This document shows positions 1 through 8,654 of a stretch of 64,000 nucleotides of DNA, one piece after another (the stretch's first letter is position 1; every line of letters begins with the position of its first letter). Position numbers and translations under genes: made by a program. The notes beneath the pieces were generated by a model, which saw only the letters and a program-made list of their open reading frames with translations, searched no databases and was not told the DNA's origin. The DNA lies in contig DASXRU010000079.1 in NCBI GenBank assembly GCA_036506395.1, positions 11,136 to 75,135 of the forward strand, given 5' to 3'. The DNA comes from DASXRU01 sp036506395. GTDB lineage: Bacteria; Acidobacteriota; Blastocatellia; Pyrinomonadales; Pyrinomonadaceae.

Positions 1-136
1 CTTCTTACCTTGCCTGATTAAAGGCCGTTTCATCGTTATGAACAGGCAAGATGCATACCGACTGTCACGCACCGTTGCTTCCATTTGTGTTGCCTGGTCA
101 TGTAGAAATTCTGGTGTCGTAAATGGCGGGCTCAGT

Positions 137-152
137 TGGCATCTGGTTTGCG
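137..152 (+). promoter_or_regulatory. Candidate sigma54 promoter of BON gene
   Basis: TGGCATCTGGTTTGCG has the GG-N10-GC spacing of a -24/-12 promoter (consensus TGGCAC-N5-TTGC). The implied start near 163 leaves a leader of about 68 nt with a good ribosome site before the ATG at 231. The window edge limits inspection for an enhancer; only a weak TGCGTGA half-site (minus strand, near 66-72) is visible. Confidence 0.5.
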
Positions 153-230
153 ATGAAAACCGCATACTACTTGTCCGAGAAACGATTGGACTTCCACGTA
201 AGTTGAAAGGAGAAGAAGGAAAGGAGAACC

Positions 231-989
231 ATGAATAAAGGATTGGCTTTTGGCGCGGGACTGGGACTTGGAACCGGCGTGATGTATCTGCTCGATCCTG
301 ATCGAGGAAAGAGACGACGCGCGCTTTTGGGCGACAAGTTCGCATCTGCTACAAGGAAGACTGGGGAAGGAATCGAGATTACTGTTCGTGACATAAGCAA
401 TCGCGCACGCGGGATTGCTACAAGCATCCAATCAAAATTCACTGCAGATGAGACAGACGATGCGGTTCTCGTCGATCGGGTGCGCTCCAAGCTTGGCCGA
501 ATAGTAGCTCATCCAGGCGCTATCGAAGTTGCAGCGGAAAATGGCAACGTAACACTGAAGGGCCCAATACTCGAAGGCGAAGTGGACAGCCTTTTGAAGT
601 GCGTGAAAGAGATTCAAGGCGTCAATCAGCTTGTTGACAGTCTTGAGATTCACAAGGAGGCTGGCAATCACCCTGCGCTCCAGGGAGGGCGCCAGCGACA
701 GGGTCATCGCTTCGAGTTTCTTCAGGAGAATTGGTCGCCGGCAGCTCGTTTCATAGCGGGCGCAACCGGAGCGTCGCTCGCGGTCTATGGCGGGACGCGA
801 CGAGACGCTTTAGGCGCGGGACTGGGGGCGGCTGGTCTGTTGCTTCTGACGCGAGGTATAACCAACACTGAATTCAGCCACCTGGTCGGACTCGATGATG
901 GTCTGAAGAATGAACGCAGACGTACGCGTCCAGATCCTGACGCTTCGACTGTGCAAAATCTATTCGCTGAAAGTTCGGCCGCGACGTGA
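231..989 (+). CDS. BON-domain protein with YtxH-like N-terminus
   Basis: A 252-residue protein. Residues 1-30 have a glycine-rich hydrophobic stretch followed by LDPDRGKRRR, as in YtxH-like envelope proteins. Residues about 80-140 form a BON domain (VDRVRSKLGRI...VTLKGPI...VNQLVDSLEIH), a fold that binds phospholipid or osmotic-stress ligands. A second glycine/alanine-rich hydrophobic segment near 180-210 may be membrane-associated. AAGGAG lies just before the ATG. Its role is probably envelope stress protection. It follows a candidate sigma54 promoter, like the stress genes near 43-57 kb. The family call is firm; the function is inferred. Confidence 0.85.
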   Translation: MNKGLAFGAGLGLGTGVMYLLDPDRGKRRRALLGDKFASATRKTGEGIEITVRDISNRARGIATSIQSKFTADETDDAVLVDRVRSKLGRIVAHPGAIEVAAENGNVTLKGPILEGEVDSLLKCVKEIQGVNQLVDSLEIHKEAGNHPALQGGRQRQGHRFEFLQENWSPAARFIAGATGASLAVYGGTRRDALGAGLGAAGLLLLTRGITNTEFSHLVGLDDGLKNERRRTRPDPDASTVQNLFAESSAAT

Positions 990-1084
990 TGGGCATTTTA
1001 TTAACATCGAAAGGTTAGAGCTAAGTCTCTGGCACATCTCGTCGAGCAGTTAGTCGCTTAGCTGATTTCAAGGGAGAAAATGGA

Positions 1085-1297
1085 GTGAATAAGAACCGCC
1101 ACAAGCTTAACCAACCTCCGACCGGAGAAGGCAAGAAGCAGAGCCCTCAGTCCGGCCAGGCAAACAAATTGCACAAGCGTGCTGAGGTGTTGCAAGCCGG
1201 TCACGCCGAGCAGAATATCGGCACGGCGGAAGAGGAAGAGGCGTTGAGGTCTCAACAGCCGTCGAGTAATCCGAAAAGGATGAAGGCGGGGCGCTAA
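1085..1297 (+). CDS. Small hydrophilic hypothetical protein
   Basis: A 70-residue, lysine- and glutamine-rich, low-complexity protein (NRHKLNQPPTGEGKKQ...). The GTG start is preceded by AGGGAGAAAATGG. It lies between small stress-type genes on the same strand and ends 44 nt before DUF3175. No domain is recognised. Composition resembles intrinsically disordered stress proteins. The reading frame could be fortuitous, so confidence is moderate. Confidence 0.5.
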   Translation: MNKNRHKLNQPPTGEGKKQSPQSGQANKLHKRAEVLQAGHAEQNIGTAEEEEALRSQQPSSNPKRMKAGR

Positions 1298-1340
1298 CCC
1301 GGGGGCGATGCGGATTCTTGTAACTTTCGCGGAGGACCGG

Positions 1341-1637
1341 ATGGCAACAGGTGGGCGTAAACGATGGTCTCGGCGAGTAACAGAAAGGAGCAACGCTCTG
1401 GATCTGGATGAGGGCGTCTTTGCGCGATATGATCCGCGCAGTATCGCTCGGTCGCTGAAACGCTCTGCCGATCGCAGCCGGCGGCGCAAGAGCGAGCCTT
1501 TTCGCTCGGCGATGTCAATGCTCACTTTCTATATAAATCGCGCGGGAAAGAAGCTTTCCAAGTCTCAGCGGAACCGGCTGGAAGTCGCTAAAGAAGAATT
1601 GCGCGAGTTGTATGGGAAGCGGCGTCAAGCCGCCTGA
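1341..1637 (+). CDS. DUF3175 family protein
   Basis: A 98-residue basic protein beginning MATGGRKRWSRRVTE and continuing NALDLDEGVF, the signature opening of DUF3175. The C-terminal part (SMLTFYINRAGKKLS) matches the conserved core of that family, whose function is unknown. The start at 1341 is preferred to an upstream in-frame codon at 1308 because GGAGG sits at 1330-1334. It belongs to a run of small, highly basic proteins. Confidence 0.8.
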   Translation: MATGGRKRWSRRVTERSNALDLDEGVFARYDPRSIARSLKRSADRSRRRKSEPFRSAMSMLTFYINRAGKKLSKSQRNRLEVAKEELRELYGKRRQAA

Positions 1638-1718
1638 TTCTCTAAATGCCGCTGTGAAGATGAGTAAATCTTTACCAAACGAACGCAGGATATTTTCACT
1701 TGCATCGGGGTAACCTAC

Positions 1719-1734
1719 TCGCCCTTAAGGGCGA
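1719..1734. repeat. 16-bp perfect palindrome
   Basis: TCGCCCTTAAGGGCGA is a perfect 16-bp inverted repeat 27 nt before the DUF6496 start. It could be an operator or a small hairpin in the leader. No T-run follows, so a terminator is less likely. Confidence 0.45.
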
Positions 1735-1761
1735 TACAAACGACTCGAAGGAGGGAGAGAC

Positions 1762-1956
1762 ATGGCCAAGTATGGCAAGAAGGCATCTGAGAAAGTCGAG
1801 AAAGCGATGCATGAACGAAAAAAAGGAACCCTGAAGAGCGGCCGATCCGGCAAGAAAGTAACCAGTAAGAAACAAGCGATCGCGATTGGACTGTCAGAAG
1901 CTCGGAAGGCGGGCGGTAAAGTGCCGAAGAAGAAATCTTCGTCAAAGAAGAAATAA
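1762..1956 (+). CDS. DUF6496 family lysine-rich protein
   Basis: A 64-residue very basic protein. The pattern KYGKKASEKVEKAMHE...GTLKSGRSGKKVTSKKQAIAIGLSEARKAGGKVP is the compact DUF6496 fold-signature found in short proteins of soil bacteria. A lysine tail (KKKSSSKKK) suggests nucleic-acid contact. A strong GAAGGAGGGAG precedes the ATG. Its role is unknown; many homologues sit beside stress genes, as here. Confidence 0.8.
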   Translation: MAKYGKKASEKVEKAMHERKKGTLKSGRSGKKVTSKKQAIAIGLSEARKAGGKVPKKKSSSKKK

Positions 1957-2015
1957 TGTCAGGAGGGATCGTTTCGAGTGTCAAGTTAAGAATTCGATCG
2001 GGAGGAAAGAGGAAC

Positions 2016-2366
2016 ATGCCGAAAGATCCAAAGCGAAACATCCCGAATTATCAACTTCAGGGTGGCCATCTTAATGAATTTGAGTTTCAGAAGAGTCAAG
2101 GCGAGATGGCCGAGGAATCTGAGTTGCCGTTCACCGATGAAGCTGACAAGGCTAATCTAGATCAGGTAAAACGCATCGCGAGAGTGGCTGCTGAGGCCCA
2201 CCGAAAAGTCGAGAAAAGAAAAAAACACAGGGCCGTAAGTGCTGGAGGCCGACAAAGAATCGTCCCCGACAAAAGGTCGGCTAAGAAATCAACCAGGAAG
2301 CCGGCAAAGAAGATAACAACAGGCCCGCGAACGAAGACTCGGGCAAACGTGAAGAGTGGACGTTAG
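2016..2366 (+). CDS. Basic hypothetical protein, histone-like tail
   Basis: A 116-residue protein starting MPKDPKRNIPNYQLQGG, chosen over an upstream in-frame start at 1956 because GGGAGGAAAGAGG lies directly before 2016. The N-terminal half is acidic/mixed (FQKSQGEMAEESELPF) and the C-terminal half is rich in Lys/Arg/Pro/Ala (RSAKKSTRKPAKK), similar to histone H1-like bacterial tails. No catalytic motif. It lies downstream of the DUF6496 gene and is probably cotranscribed. Confidence 0.65.
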   Translation: MPKDPKRNIPNYQLQGGHLNEFEFQKSQGEMAEESELPFTDEADKANLDQVKRIARVAAEAHRKVEKRKKHRAVSAGGRQRIVPDKRSAKKSTRKPAKKITTGPRTKTRANVKSGR

Positions 2367-2498
2367 AGAGCCGCGCCTAGTCGCTGAGCCATTGCGTTCG
2401 CCCCCTGCCTCTTCAGCAGATTGGCACTTGCTTTGACTGGCTTATTGCAAGTCGGCTGTGTCCGTGACTTCGATTCGAGCTTGGATATCGTCCCGATC

Positions 2499-3722
2499 TT
2501 AGTATTGCGCTCGTCGGCTGATGGCGCCCTTGCGGTTGTAATTACTTAGGGTGAACAACACAAGGGACGCAGTGATTAAGAAGAGCCACAAGAACACGTG
2601 AACCCTGGCAAACTTCCATCGCCTCCAGTTCCCTCCTTCATCGGCAGGAAATGCAGGCTCGGTCTCGCCAAGTGCGCGCGCGTTAAGGTTCGCTTTTGAC
2701 TTTTCCAGAATAGTCTTCAGGCTGGCAACAGCTCTGCCCTCGACGATGCCGCGTTTTATCTTGCTGAAGGCGCCTTCCAGTCCGTCGGTGCGCGAGCGAT
2801 TCTCGTAGATCAGATAGGATCCGGGACTCTCACCCGTTACATTCACGAATGCCGTCAGCGCGAGTGACGAATCAAAGTAGTGGTTAGCGTAAATCTGTTT
2901 CGATGCAACCAGGATTTGCGGGCCAGAGGCCTGCTCATGTTTGAAGACCATGATGTGGTTGATGGCAATGACAGGTTTTAGACCAAACTTGAACTTCGAC
3001 CATACAATCGCATCCTCCACCACGGATGTCTCCGGTTTTGTAAATCCCTTCAGGTGTTGCGGAAACTCAGGAAGAATATTGTTAAGGTAACCTGGCGCAG
3101 CCATCAGAGCGCGCTGGTCCTCAACCAGGCGAACCTCGTTCGGTTTGTCATTGTATTCAATGAGGGCCATGTCTCCGCGCGCCAGGTAATCGCGCACGTA
3201 ATCCAAAAGTATTCGTTTGAGAAGTTCACTTGCCCGGACCCGGTAGTCGGGCGCTTCCCAATCCATCTCTTTGTGAAAGCGGTTGATCATAGAAGCCGAC
3301 AGCTTCAGCTTGCAGTCGCCAACGACGCATTCCTTCATGTCATCGATGTCGCGATCTTCAAAGGTAAGGCTCTGCAAGTCTTCAAGCGTTGGCACGGCGC
3401 TGAAACTACCAATCTCGAGGATCGCGGAATTGCTCTTGCGGGTCATGCTCTCCCGGTAGGATTGCAGAAACACGTCGGCCGGGGCCTGGAGGCTGACGAG
3501 CCCAAAGACTGCCACTTCTCTCTTATCCTTCACCGGCATGAGCCTGACCACGGTCTGGCCCTGCTGCAGTGCAGCGAAATCGGTCTCAGCCAAAGTTGCC
3601 TGTTCCCGAAGGCTCTTCTGAAGCGCGGCGACTGAATCTTGGGCCAGGCCAGCGTTTGTACCAAGGAACAGAATTGCGCAAAAGCCCACGAACGCCAGCA
3701 GACAATTAAGGCGGGTCAGCAT
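2499..3722 (-). CDS. Secreted, C-terminally anchored hypothetical protein
   Basis: A 407-residue protein with a Sec signal peptide (hydrophobic residues 7-22, then GLAQ) and a C-terminal transmembrane helix (about 375-395, VFLWLFLITASLVLFTL) followed by a basic end. The bulk would lie outside the cytoplasmic membrane. No enzyme motif is recognised. Three internal cysteines near 131-137 (MKECVVGDCKL) could form a disulphide. A candidate sigma54 promoter lies about 120 nt upstream. Real gene by length, signal peptide and coding character; function unknown. Confidence 0.75.
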   Translation of the reverse strand: MLTRLNCLLAFVGFCAILFLGTNAGLAQDSVAALQKSLREQATLAETDFAALQQGQTVVRLMPVKDKREVAVFGLVSLQAPADVFLQSYRESMTRKSNSAILEIGSFSAVPTLEDLQSLTFEDRDIDDMKECVVGDCKLKLSASMINRFHKEMDWEAPDYRVRASELLKRILLDYVRDYLARGDMALIEYNDKPNEVRLVEDQRALMAAPGYLNNILPEFPQHLKGFTKPETSVVEDAIVWSKFKFGLKPVIAINHIMVFKHEQASGPQILVASKQIYANHYFDSSLALTAFVNVTGESPGSYLIYENRSRTDGLEGAFSKIKRGIVEGRAVASLKTILEKSKANLNARALGETEPAFPADEGGNWRRWKFARVHVFLWLFLITASLVLFTLSNYNRKGAISRRAQY

Positions 3723-3840
3723 GTCTCAGTCTCTCTACACGGTCTGCCAAAGAAGTGACTTTGGACCAGTCGTTATCCGGACTTCTTTAGCGCGTAATGA
3801 CTTCTTTTGCTACACATGAGATGTAAGCAAAGCTCATCGC

Positions 3841-3856
3841 TGCATAAGTTGTGCCA
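3841..3856 (-). promoter_or_regulatory. Candidate sigma54 promoter (407-aa gene)
   Basis: On the minus strand the site reads TGGCACAACTTATGCA. The -24 element TGGCAC is perfect, and the -12 element is ATGC rather than TTGC, with correct GG-N10-GC spacing. The same TATGCA/CATGCA variant occurs at 52245. No clear enhancer half-site was found upstream, so this is among the weaker members of the set. Confidence 0.4.
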
Positions 3857-3990
3857 TGGGAACTGGAACGAGTGAGGACGGTCCCCTTTTGCTAACCGAG
3901 CCTTGGAAGTATGAACTTTTTTAGAAGTGTTCAATTCACTATAGAACCCGACCATGCATCAGATTTCATAAGGTGAACGAAGGTCACCAG

Positions 3991-5181
3991 CTATGAGGCG
4001 GCGCTCTTCGATTCTGTTCTGCCCCAGAAGAAGACTGGTAGCGCGGCCAGCTGGGAAACCACGGAAAAGACAATAAGAGCGCTGATGGATTTGTCATACA
4101 GGAATCCCATTGTTGCGCTGCCCAGAAACCACGCGACACCATAGCCCGTGTAGAAGAGCCCGAATCCTGTGCTTCGCTTTGCTACTGCCAGGACGCCTGT
4201 CAGCACTGCCTTGAGTAAAGAGTTCTGCGCGCCCATCCCAATGCCCCAGACTCCCATGCCAACCAAAGCGAGCCAGAACTGGCCCAGAAAAACAAGCGGC
4301 GCAAACAATGCGCCGATGAAGAAAGCAAAGATGATTATCGGGAAGCCAATGCGATCAAAGAGACGTCCAAACAACAGATTGGTCAACGCTCCTGCTCCCA
4401 TGGCTACGGCATAGAAGAGAGGGATATTCATCTGAGCAACGCTCGCGACTTTCTGAAAGTGAAATGCGATCAAAGAGAAATCGGCGAATCCCGCCGCGAT
4501 CAGCGCTCCTGCTCCCACATAAATCCAAAATGCTTTTGGGAAACCCTTCGCCGCTGAGAAATCAGCCGGCTCTTTCTCCATCTCATATGGACGTGGATGC
4601 GAGATTCGCGCGATAACCAGCGTAGCCAGACATAGCAGCGCGGGAACGAGCAGCACGGCAAATCCCTTCCGGTATCCACCCTTCGTATAGAGAACGAGCG
4701 CTACGATTAATGGACTGATAGCCGCTCCCGCCTGATCAAGGCCTTCGTTCAGCCCGAATACCCAGCCGCGACCTATCGACTTTCCGGCGTAAGAGATCAT
4801 CGCGTCAACGGCGGGCTTTCGAATCGCTCGACCTGTTCGCTCCGCTATAATCAAAACGGCAGCGAGCGGCCAGTTGCCGGCCAGGGCCAGCGCCGGGACT
4901 ACAAGCACATTGATGAGATAACCCAGGAAGGTGACGATCCAATAGCGGTGGGTCTTGTCTGCAAAATAACCTGAGATAGAACGGAGACTGTAACCAAGCA
5001 GCTCCCCGAATCCGGCGACGAAACCGATGATGGTAGCACTGGCTCCGAGCGATCCGAGAAATGGTCCGGTGATGCTGCGCCCGCCTTCGTATGCCATGTC
5101 GGCGAAGAGATTTACGATGCCGATGATGAGGACAAATCGGAAGGCCTGCTGCGTGAGTTGCTTTGGATTATTCTTCGGCAT
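3991..5181 (-). CDS. MFS transporter
   Basis: A 396-residue integral membrane protein with about 11-12 predicted helices. The first loop (SISGYFADKTHRYW) resembles the MFS A-motif region, and a second charged loop (FGRLFDRIGFP) the corresponding segment of the C-terminal half. It resembles the metabolite/drug-efflux branch, but substrate cannot be read from sequence. It begins about 60 nt after the hemerythrin gene on the same strand; the perfect palindrome GTCCTGC/GCAGGAC (5204-5217) lies in that gap. Confidence 0.85.
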   Translation of the reverse strand: MPKNNPKQLTQQAFRFVLIIGIVNLFADMAYEGGRSITGPFLGSLGASATIIGFVAGFGELLGYSLRSISGYFADKTHRYWIVTFLGYLINVLVVPALALAGNWPLAAVLIIAERTGRAIRKPAVDAMISYAGKSIGRGWVFGLNEGLDQAGAAISPLIVALVLYTKGGYRKGFAVLLVPALLCLATLVIARISHPRPYEMEKEPADFSAAKGFPKAFWIYVGAGALIAAGFADFSLIAFHFQKVASVAQMNIPLFYAVAMGAGALTNLLFGRLFDRIGFPIIIFAFFIGALFAPLVFLGQFWLALVGMGVWGIGMGAQNSLLKAVLTGVLAVAKRSTGFGLFYTGYGVAWFLGSATMGFLYDKSISALIVFSVVSQLAALPVFFWGRTESKSAAS

Positions 5182-5239
5182 ATGCAGCGAAGGCTGTTAT
5201 TGGGTCCTGCGCAGGACTTCGTTGTGCCGTGTTTTGCCG

Positions 5240-6004
5240 CTACAAGACTTTTGGTGGAGGCGGCGCGGTGAACTGAGCGATGTCAGCAACCCCGAGACTG
5301 CTCTCGATCGCGCTGATCTGTTTCACAGCGTCTTCGAAACCGTCCTCACCGAACTGCTGGTGTTCGATGTCCTCAAACCTGTCGTTCATCTCGTCGAGCT
5401 GCTTCCCTGTCATGGTTTCTTTCCAGGCTGGAAAGATAATCGTGTCTTCTCTCGCGGCGTGGTTGCGATACATGAGCACGAAAGCCTCAAGACTTTTTGC
5501 CAGTGGTTCAGCATTGCCTGGCCCTAACTTCGCGCCCTGTGTCACGCTAATGATGTAATCCGTGATCTCACGCCCGCGATTGTGCTGCGCGATAAGAATG
5601 TCCGGGTAAGTCGCAGCTTCGCCGCCGGCCTTCTTGACTGCCGGGAAGATGAAAGCTTCTTCGAGTTTCTTCTCGTGATACTCCTCGCCGAATGCTCGGA
5701 ACAGCTTAGCCGTTTTCTGAAGCGCATCAGGAGCAATAGCGGAGGGATTGCCTCGAAGTTTGATCGCCGCCGCACTATAGACCAGCAACGCGCGTCTCAA
5801 GACTCCATGCTCGCGCATCAAGTCCTCAGTGGCGGTGACTTCACCTCCCATCTGATTCTCGTCCGGTTTCGCAGGCGATTCATTGCTCGCGTTCGCCTGC
5901 AAGTTTGTCCCAACTTCATCGCGGCACCCAGCTAACAACAATCCTGCACTTACTACCGTGGACGTGCGGATAAACTGACGGCGCGTGCTGTTCGATTCCA
6001 TCAT
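5240..6004 (-). CDS. Tat-exported hemerythrin-domain lipoprotein
   Basis: A 254-residue protein. The N-terminus has a twin-arginine motif (TRRQFIRTS) and a lipobox (LLAGC, Cys about 27), so the protein is probably a folded, Tat-exported lipoprotein. Residues about 60-230 form a hemerythrin-like four-helix domain with LMREHGVLRRAL, EEYHEKKLEEAFIFPA, AQHNRGREI and YRNHAAREDTIIFP, the expected di-iron ligand pattern. Such domains bind O2 or NO, or protect against oxidants. AGGAGG precedes the ATG. It fits a periplasmic O2/NO scavenger in a genome with much haem redox machinery. Confidence 0.9.
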   Translation of the reverse strand: MMESNSTRRQFIRTSTVVSAGLLLAGCRDEVGTNLQANASNESPAKPDENQMGGEVTATEDLMREHGVLRRALLVYSAAAIKLRGNPSAIAPDALQKTAKLFRAFGEEYHEKKLEEAFIFPAVKKAGGEAATYPDILIAQHNRGREITDYIISVTQGAKLGPGNAEPLAKSLEAFVLMYRNHAAREDTIIFPAWKETMTGKQLDEMNDRFEDIEHQQFGEDGFEDAVKQISAIESSLGVADIAQFTAPPPPKVL

Positions 6005-6295
6005 GGCCCTCCTGGCTTTCTACGTACATCATAGATTCGCTGCTCGCTGGATAAGAGGCTTCTCTCTTGCTCATCCAGCAGGCGAATTGAATTAGGTTGT
6101 CGGAGTGTAATAGCCACACGATACTGCCATCGATCTTTGCGGTCAATATTGTTACCTAAAACGTATCAATTACCTTACCTGATCATCCTGGCTCTACAAT
6201 CTGCTGAATTGCCGCAGCCGGCCCGGCCAACTCAAAAGCGACTTGAAGCTTCCCTAAGAGTGGACTGATAATTCACAAAAGAAGGGTACGTCGTC

Positions 6296-7300
6296 ATGCT
6301 GAACAAGATTCTGGTTCTGTTTCTCTTTCTATTCCCAGTCTTCGCTTTTTGTGCATCCCGGCCAGTGACCAATGACATGAAAGTCACCATCCGAGAATAC
6401 GACGTGCCGACGCCGAATTCGCGTCCGCATGATCCCGCAGTCGCTCCGGATGGCGCGCTGTGGTACACGGGACAATTAGCGAATAAATTGGGCCGGTTAG
6501 ATCCGAAGTCCGGTGAAATCAAGGAGTATCCGTTGAAAACCCCCGGTTCCGGTCCACATGGCCTCGCTGCTGATAAAGACGGCAACATTTGGTTCACGGC
6601 GAATTTCAAAGCATATATCGGCAAGCTCGATCCGCGTACAGGCGACGTAACGGAATACCCGATGCCCGATCCCCGCGCGCGCGATCCGCATAGCCTTGCA
6701 TTTGATCGAGAGGGAATGATCTTCTTCACGACTCAGGACGGTAACTTTGTCGGCAAACTCGATCCAAAGACAGGCAAGATTGCGCTCAAGGAAGTACCAA
6801 CGCCACACGCCCTTCCTTATGGCATTATCTTAGGACCAGACAGCGCAGCTTACTTTTGCGAATTTGGCAGTAACAAAATCGGGAGAATCGATCCGAAAAC
6901 GCTTAACGTCACGGAAATTGTTTTGCCGGACCAGGGCGCGAGGCCACGGAGAATCGCGAACAATCCTGACGGCTTGATCTACTACAGCGACTTTGCGCGC
7001 GGCTTCATCGGCAGACTGGATCCCAAGACTGCCAAAGTCGAGGAGTGGGCATCGCCGGGCGGACCAAATTCGCATCCCTATGGGATCACCTCGACTTCGG
7101 ATGGCACTGTTTGGTACAGCGAATCGGGCGTGAAGCCGAATACAGTTGTTGCCTTCAATCCAAAAACGAAGTCGCTTCAGTCCTGGCCCATTCCTTCAGG
7201 CGGCGGCGTCGTACGCAACATGGTCGCCACGCCTGATGACAAGCTTTACCTGGCTTGCAGTGGCGTGAACAAAGTGGCGATAGCGGAAGTGAAACATTGA
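6296..7300 (+). CDS. Vgb-like (virginiamycin B lyase-type) beta-propeller protein
   Basis: A 334-residue secreted protein with a signal peptide (residues 1-20, ending FAFCAS) and repeated propeller blades of the form G.LWYTGQLANKLGRLDPKSGEI.EYPL. At least six blades are visible. This is the streptogramin lyase-like (Vgb/SMP-30-like) family. True Vgb opens streptogramin B rings, but most chromosomal homologues have no proven lyase activity and may bind or hydrolyse other ligands. No signature proves antibiotic resistance here. Confidence 0.85.
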   Translation: MLNKILVLFLFLFPVFAFCASRPVTNDMKVTIREYDVPTPNSRPHDPAVAPDGALWYTGQLANKLGRLDPKSGEIKEYPLKTPGSGPHGLAADKDGNIWFTANFKAYIGKLDPRTGDVTEYPMPDPRARDPHSLAFDREGMIFFTTQDGNFVGKLDPKTGKIALKEVPTPHALPYGIILGPDSAAYFCEFGSNKIGRIDPKTLNVTEIVLPDQGARPRRIANNPDGLIYYSDFARGFIGRLDPKTAKVEEWASPGGPNSHPYGITSTSDGTVWYSESGVKPNTVVAFNPKTKSLQSWPIPSGGGVVRNMVATPDDKLYLACSGVNKVAIAEVKH

Positions 7301-7368
7301 GATCTTCTGCGACGTGAGGAATCGCAGGAGCGAAAGCGACCTGGGCTGTACTCGCAGGGCAAAGCTAT

Positions 7369-8101
7369 TCACTTCAAGTCCAGGGTCGAGCTCCCCGCAG
7401 TAACCTGGCCCGACAGCGCCTTCGTTTGTAATTGGCCAGGCATGTTGTCAATGCATCGGTGGCGCTCGGAGGCTGGAAACTAGTTCCGACAGGCGGAATC
7501 ACCGTGGCGCCAATCAGCGCGCCGGCATCGACGATACAGCTAGCAGTGACAGCATTAATGATCCTGTTCTTCGCCTGGTTTAGCTTTGCGGCGATCAACT
7601 GATGCGCAAGCGCAATTAGACCATTGCCGTCTGCCGGTGTGCTGAGGATGGTGCACAGATCTGTCTCGCTGTAGGTCACGGAGCCGAGCGTAAGCGACGT
7701 GACCGGCCACGAACTTCCGGCCTGCGCTATAACGTTATCGAGACCTGGATCGGCCGGCAGACAACTCTGGAGGCCAAGTACTTTCCAATCATGAGAAGTG
7801 AATGTGCAGCCGACCTCGCCCCCGCCGCCACAGTCGAGCGTTGCGCAACTGAAATTGTCCGTAAAGGCGCTACGATTGAGGGTGCTCGTCGCGTGCCCGA
7901 AGGCGCGAAAAACGTAAGTCGTCCCGCACAACAAGTTGGCGGCACAGTTGGTTGACGCGCCACATTTGGCGCACAGACAGTGATGTTGCGCGATACTTGA
8001 GTGCCACCAGCGCAAGAGAGCTGTGGCGCATCAATCTGTGTCTTCTTCCCCGCGGCGGAAGTAGCTATCGTAGCTGCGCTGCCGCCGAAAATGAATCCGG
8101 A
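7369..8101 (-). pseudogene. Decayed gene for a cysteine-rich secreted/surface protein
   Basis: On the minus strand a protein can be followed through at least two frame changes. One frame gives QIDAPQLSCAGGTQVSRNI (about 8095-7960). A second gives GASTNCAANLLCGTTYVFRA and then WPVTSLTLGSVTY, GNGLIALAHQLIAAKLN and IPPVGTSFQPPSATDAL (about 7960-7430). The last codons shift frame again and stop at 7369. The middle blocks match a large family of secreted bacterial proteins that normally carry an uninterrupted GYWKNHPxxWP-type core, altered here. Breaks and a missing internal block suggest an inactive copy. Confidence 0.6.
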
Positions 8102-8162
8102 TCATAAACGAGTGGGGAATGGGCCGCCGGCACGTGGTGGATCCCCTTGCTATTGCGACGAA

Positions 8163-8387
8163 TCAACCCGAAGTTTTCTGAGCGGACCCGGCCCTGCGCT
8201 CCTCGATCTGCTGGATCCTGGATCGCATCCACTGCTTGAGCGTCGCTTCCAGTTTTGCCTGATTATCCTGCGCCTCAAGATCCTCGATCGTTTCGCCGGC
8301 TTCATTCAAAGAAATGAAGTGACAAGGAACCTCCGCTGCCAGGTGCTCGGCGCCGACGAAATCAACCAGGGGACACCCGGAAATAGT
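8163..8387 (-). pseudogene. 5'-truncated copy of the four-cysteine small protein family
   Basis: The minus-strand frame encodes LVDFVGAEHLAAEVPCHFIS, then EAGETIEDLEAQ and a helix ending QIEERRAGSAQKTSG and a stop. It matches the C-terminal two-thirds of the intact proteins at 10890 and 39091 (LLDFV...SEEVPCHYIS...GDTIEELE). An in-frame TAG lies directly upstream, and the N-terminal GYGRSVRTPW block and the CxxC are missing or scrambled. It is a third, broken family copy. Confidence 0.7.
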
Positions 8388-8612
8388 CTAAAACCCAGGA
8401 GATTTGCCGTCTGTCCGCCGGCACACATAGATGAAGGTAGAGAGGAAAAAATGACAATCACGTTTAAGCCACAAAACGTTGCGTGATATCTCGCAATTGG
8501 TTTTGCCAGTCTCGGAATATCGCGCAGAGTTTGCAGCGTGATATAGGTCGATGCTCTGATGAAAGTGAAGCAGATCCATGGAAAGCGTTCTCGTTGCGTT
8601 TGGTTCACGAGG

Positions 8613-8628
8613 TGGCCTCGAACTTGCC
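8613..8628 (+). promoter_or_regulatory. Possible sigma54 promoter before GCS2-CBS gene
   Basis: TGGCCTCGAACTTGCC keeps GG-N10-GC and the TTGC of the -12 box, but the -24 box is GGCCT. The distance to the ATG at 8655 is short, leaving a leader of about 16 nt. A loose TCGCGCAGAGTTTGC match lies about 80 nt upstream (8519-8533). Weak candidate. Confidence 0.3.
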
Positions 8629-8654
8629 ATGCCGGTTAAGACACAACGGTTACT

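Noticed and set aside
38..238. 66-codon plus-strand frame before the BON gene
   Set aside because: It overlaps the candidate promoter and the ribosome site of the BON gene and has no protein-like pattern.
6296..7300. Calling the propeller protein a streptogramin resistance gene
   Set aside because: Only the fold family is evident; chromosomal homologues in soil bacteria commonly lack proven resistance activity.
8001..8486. 161-codon plus-strand frame
   Set aside because: It is antisense to two decayed genes whose family matches are on the minus strand; its own translation shows no family pattern.
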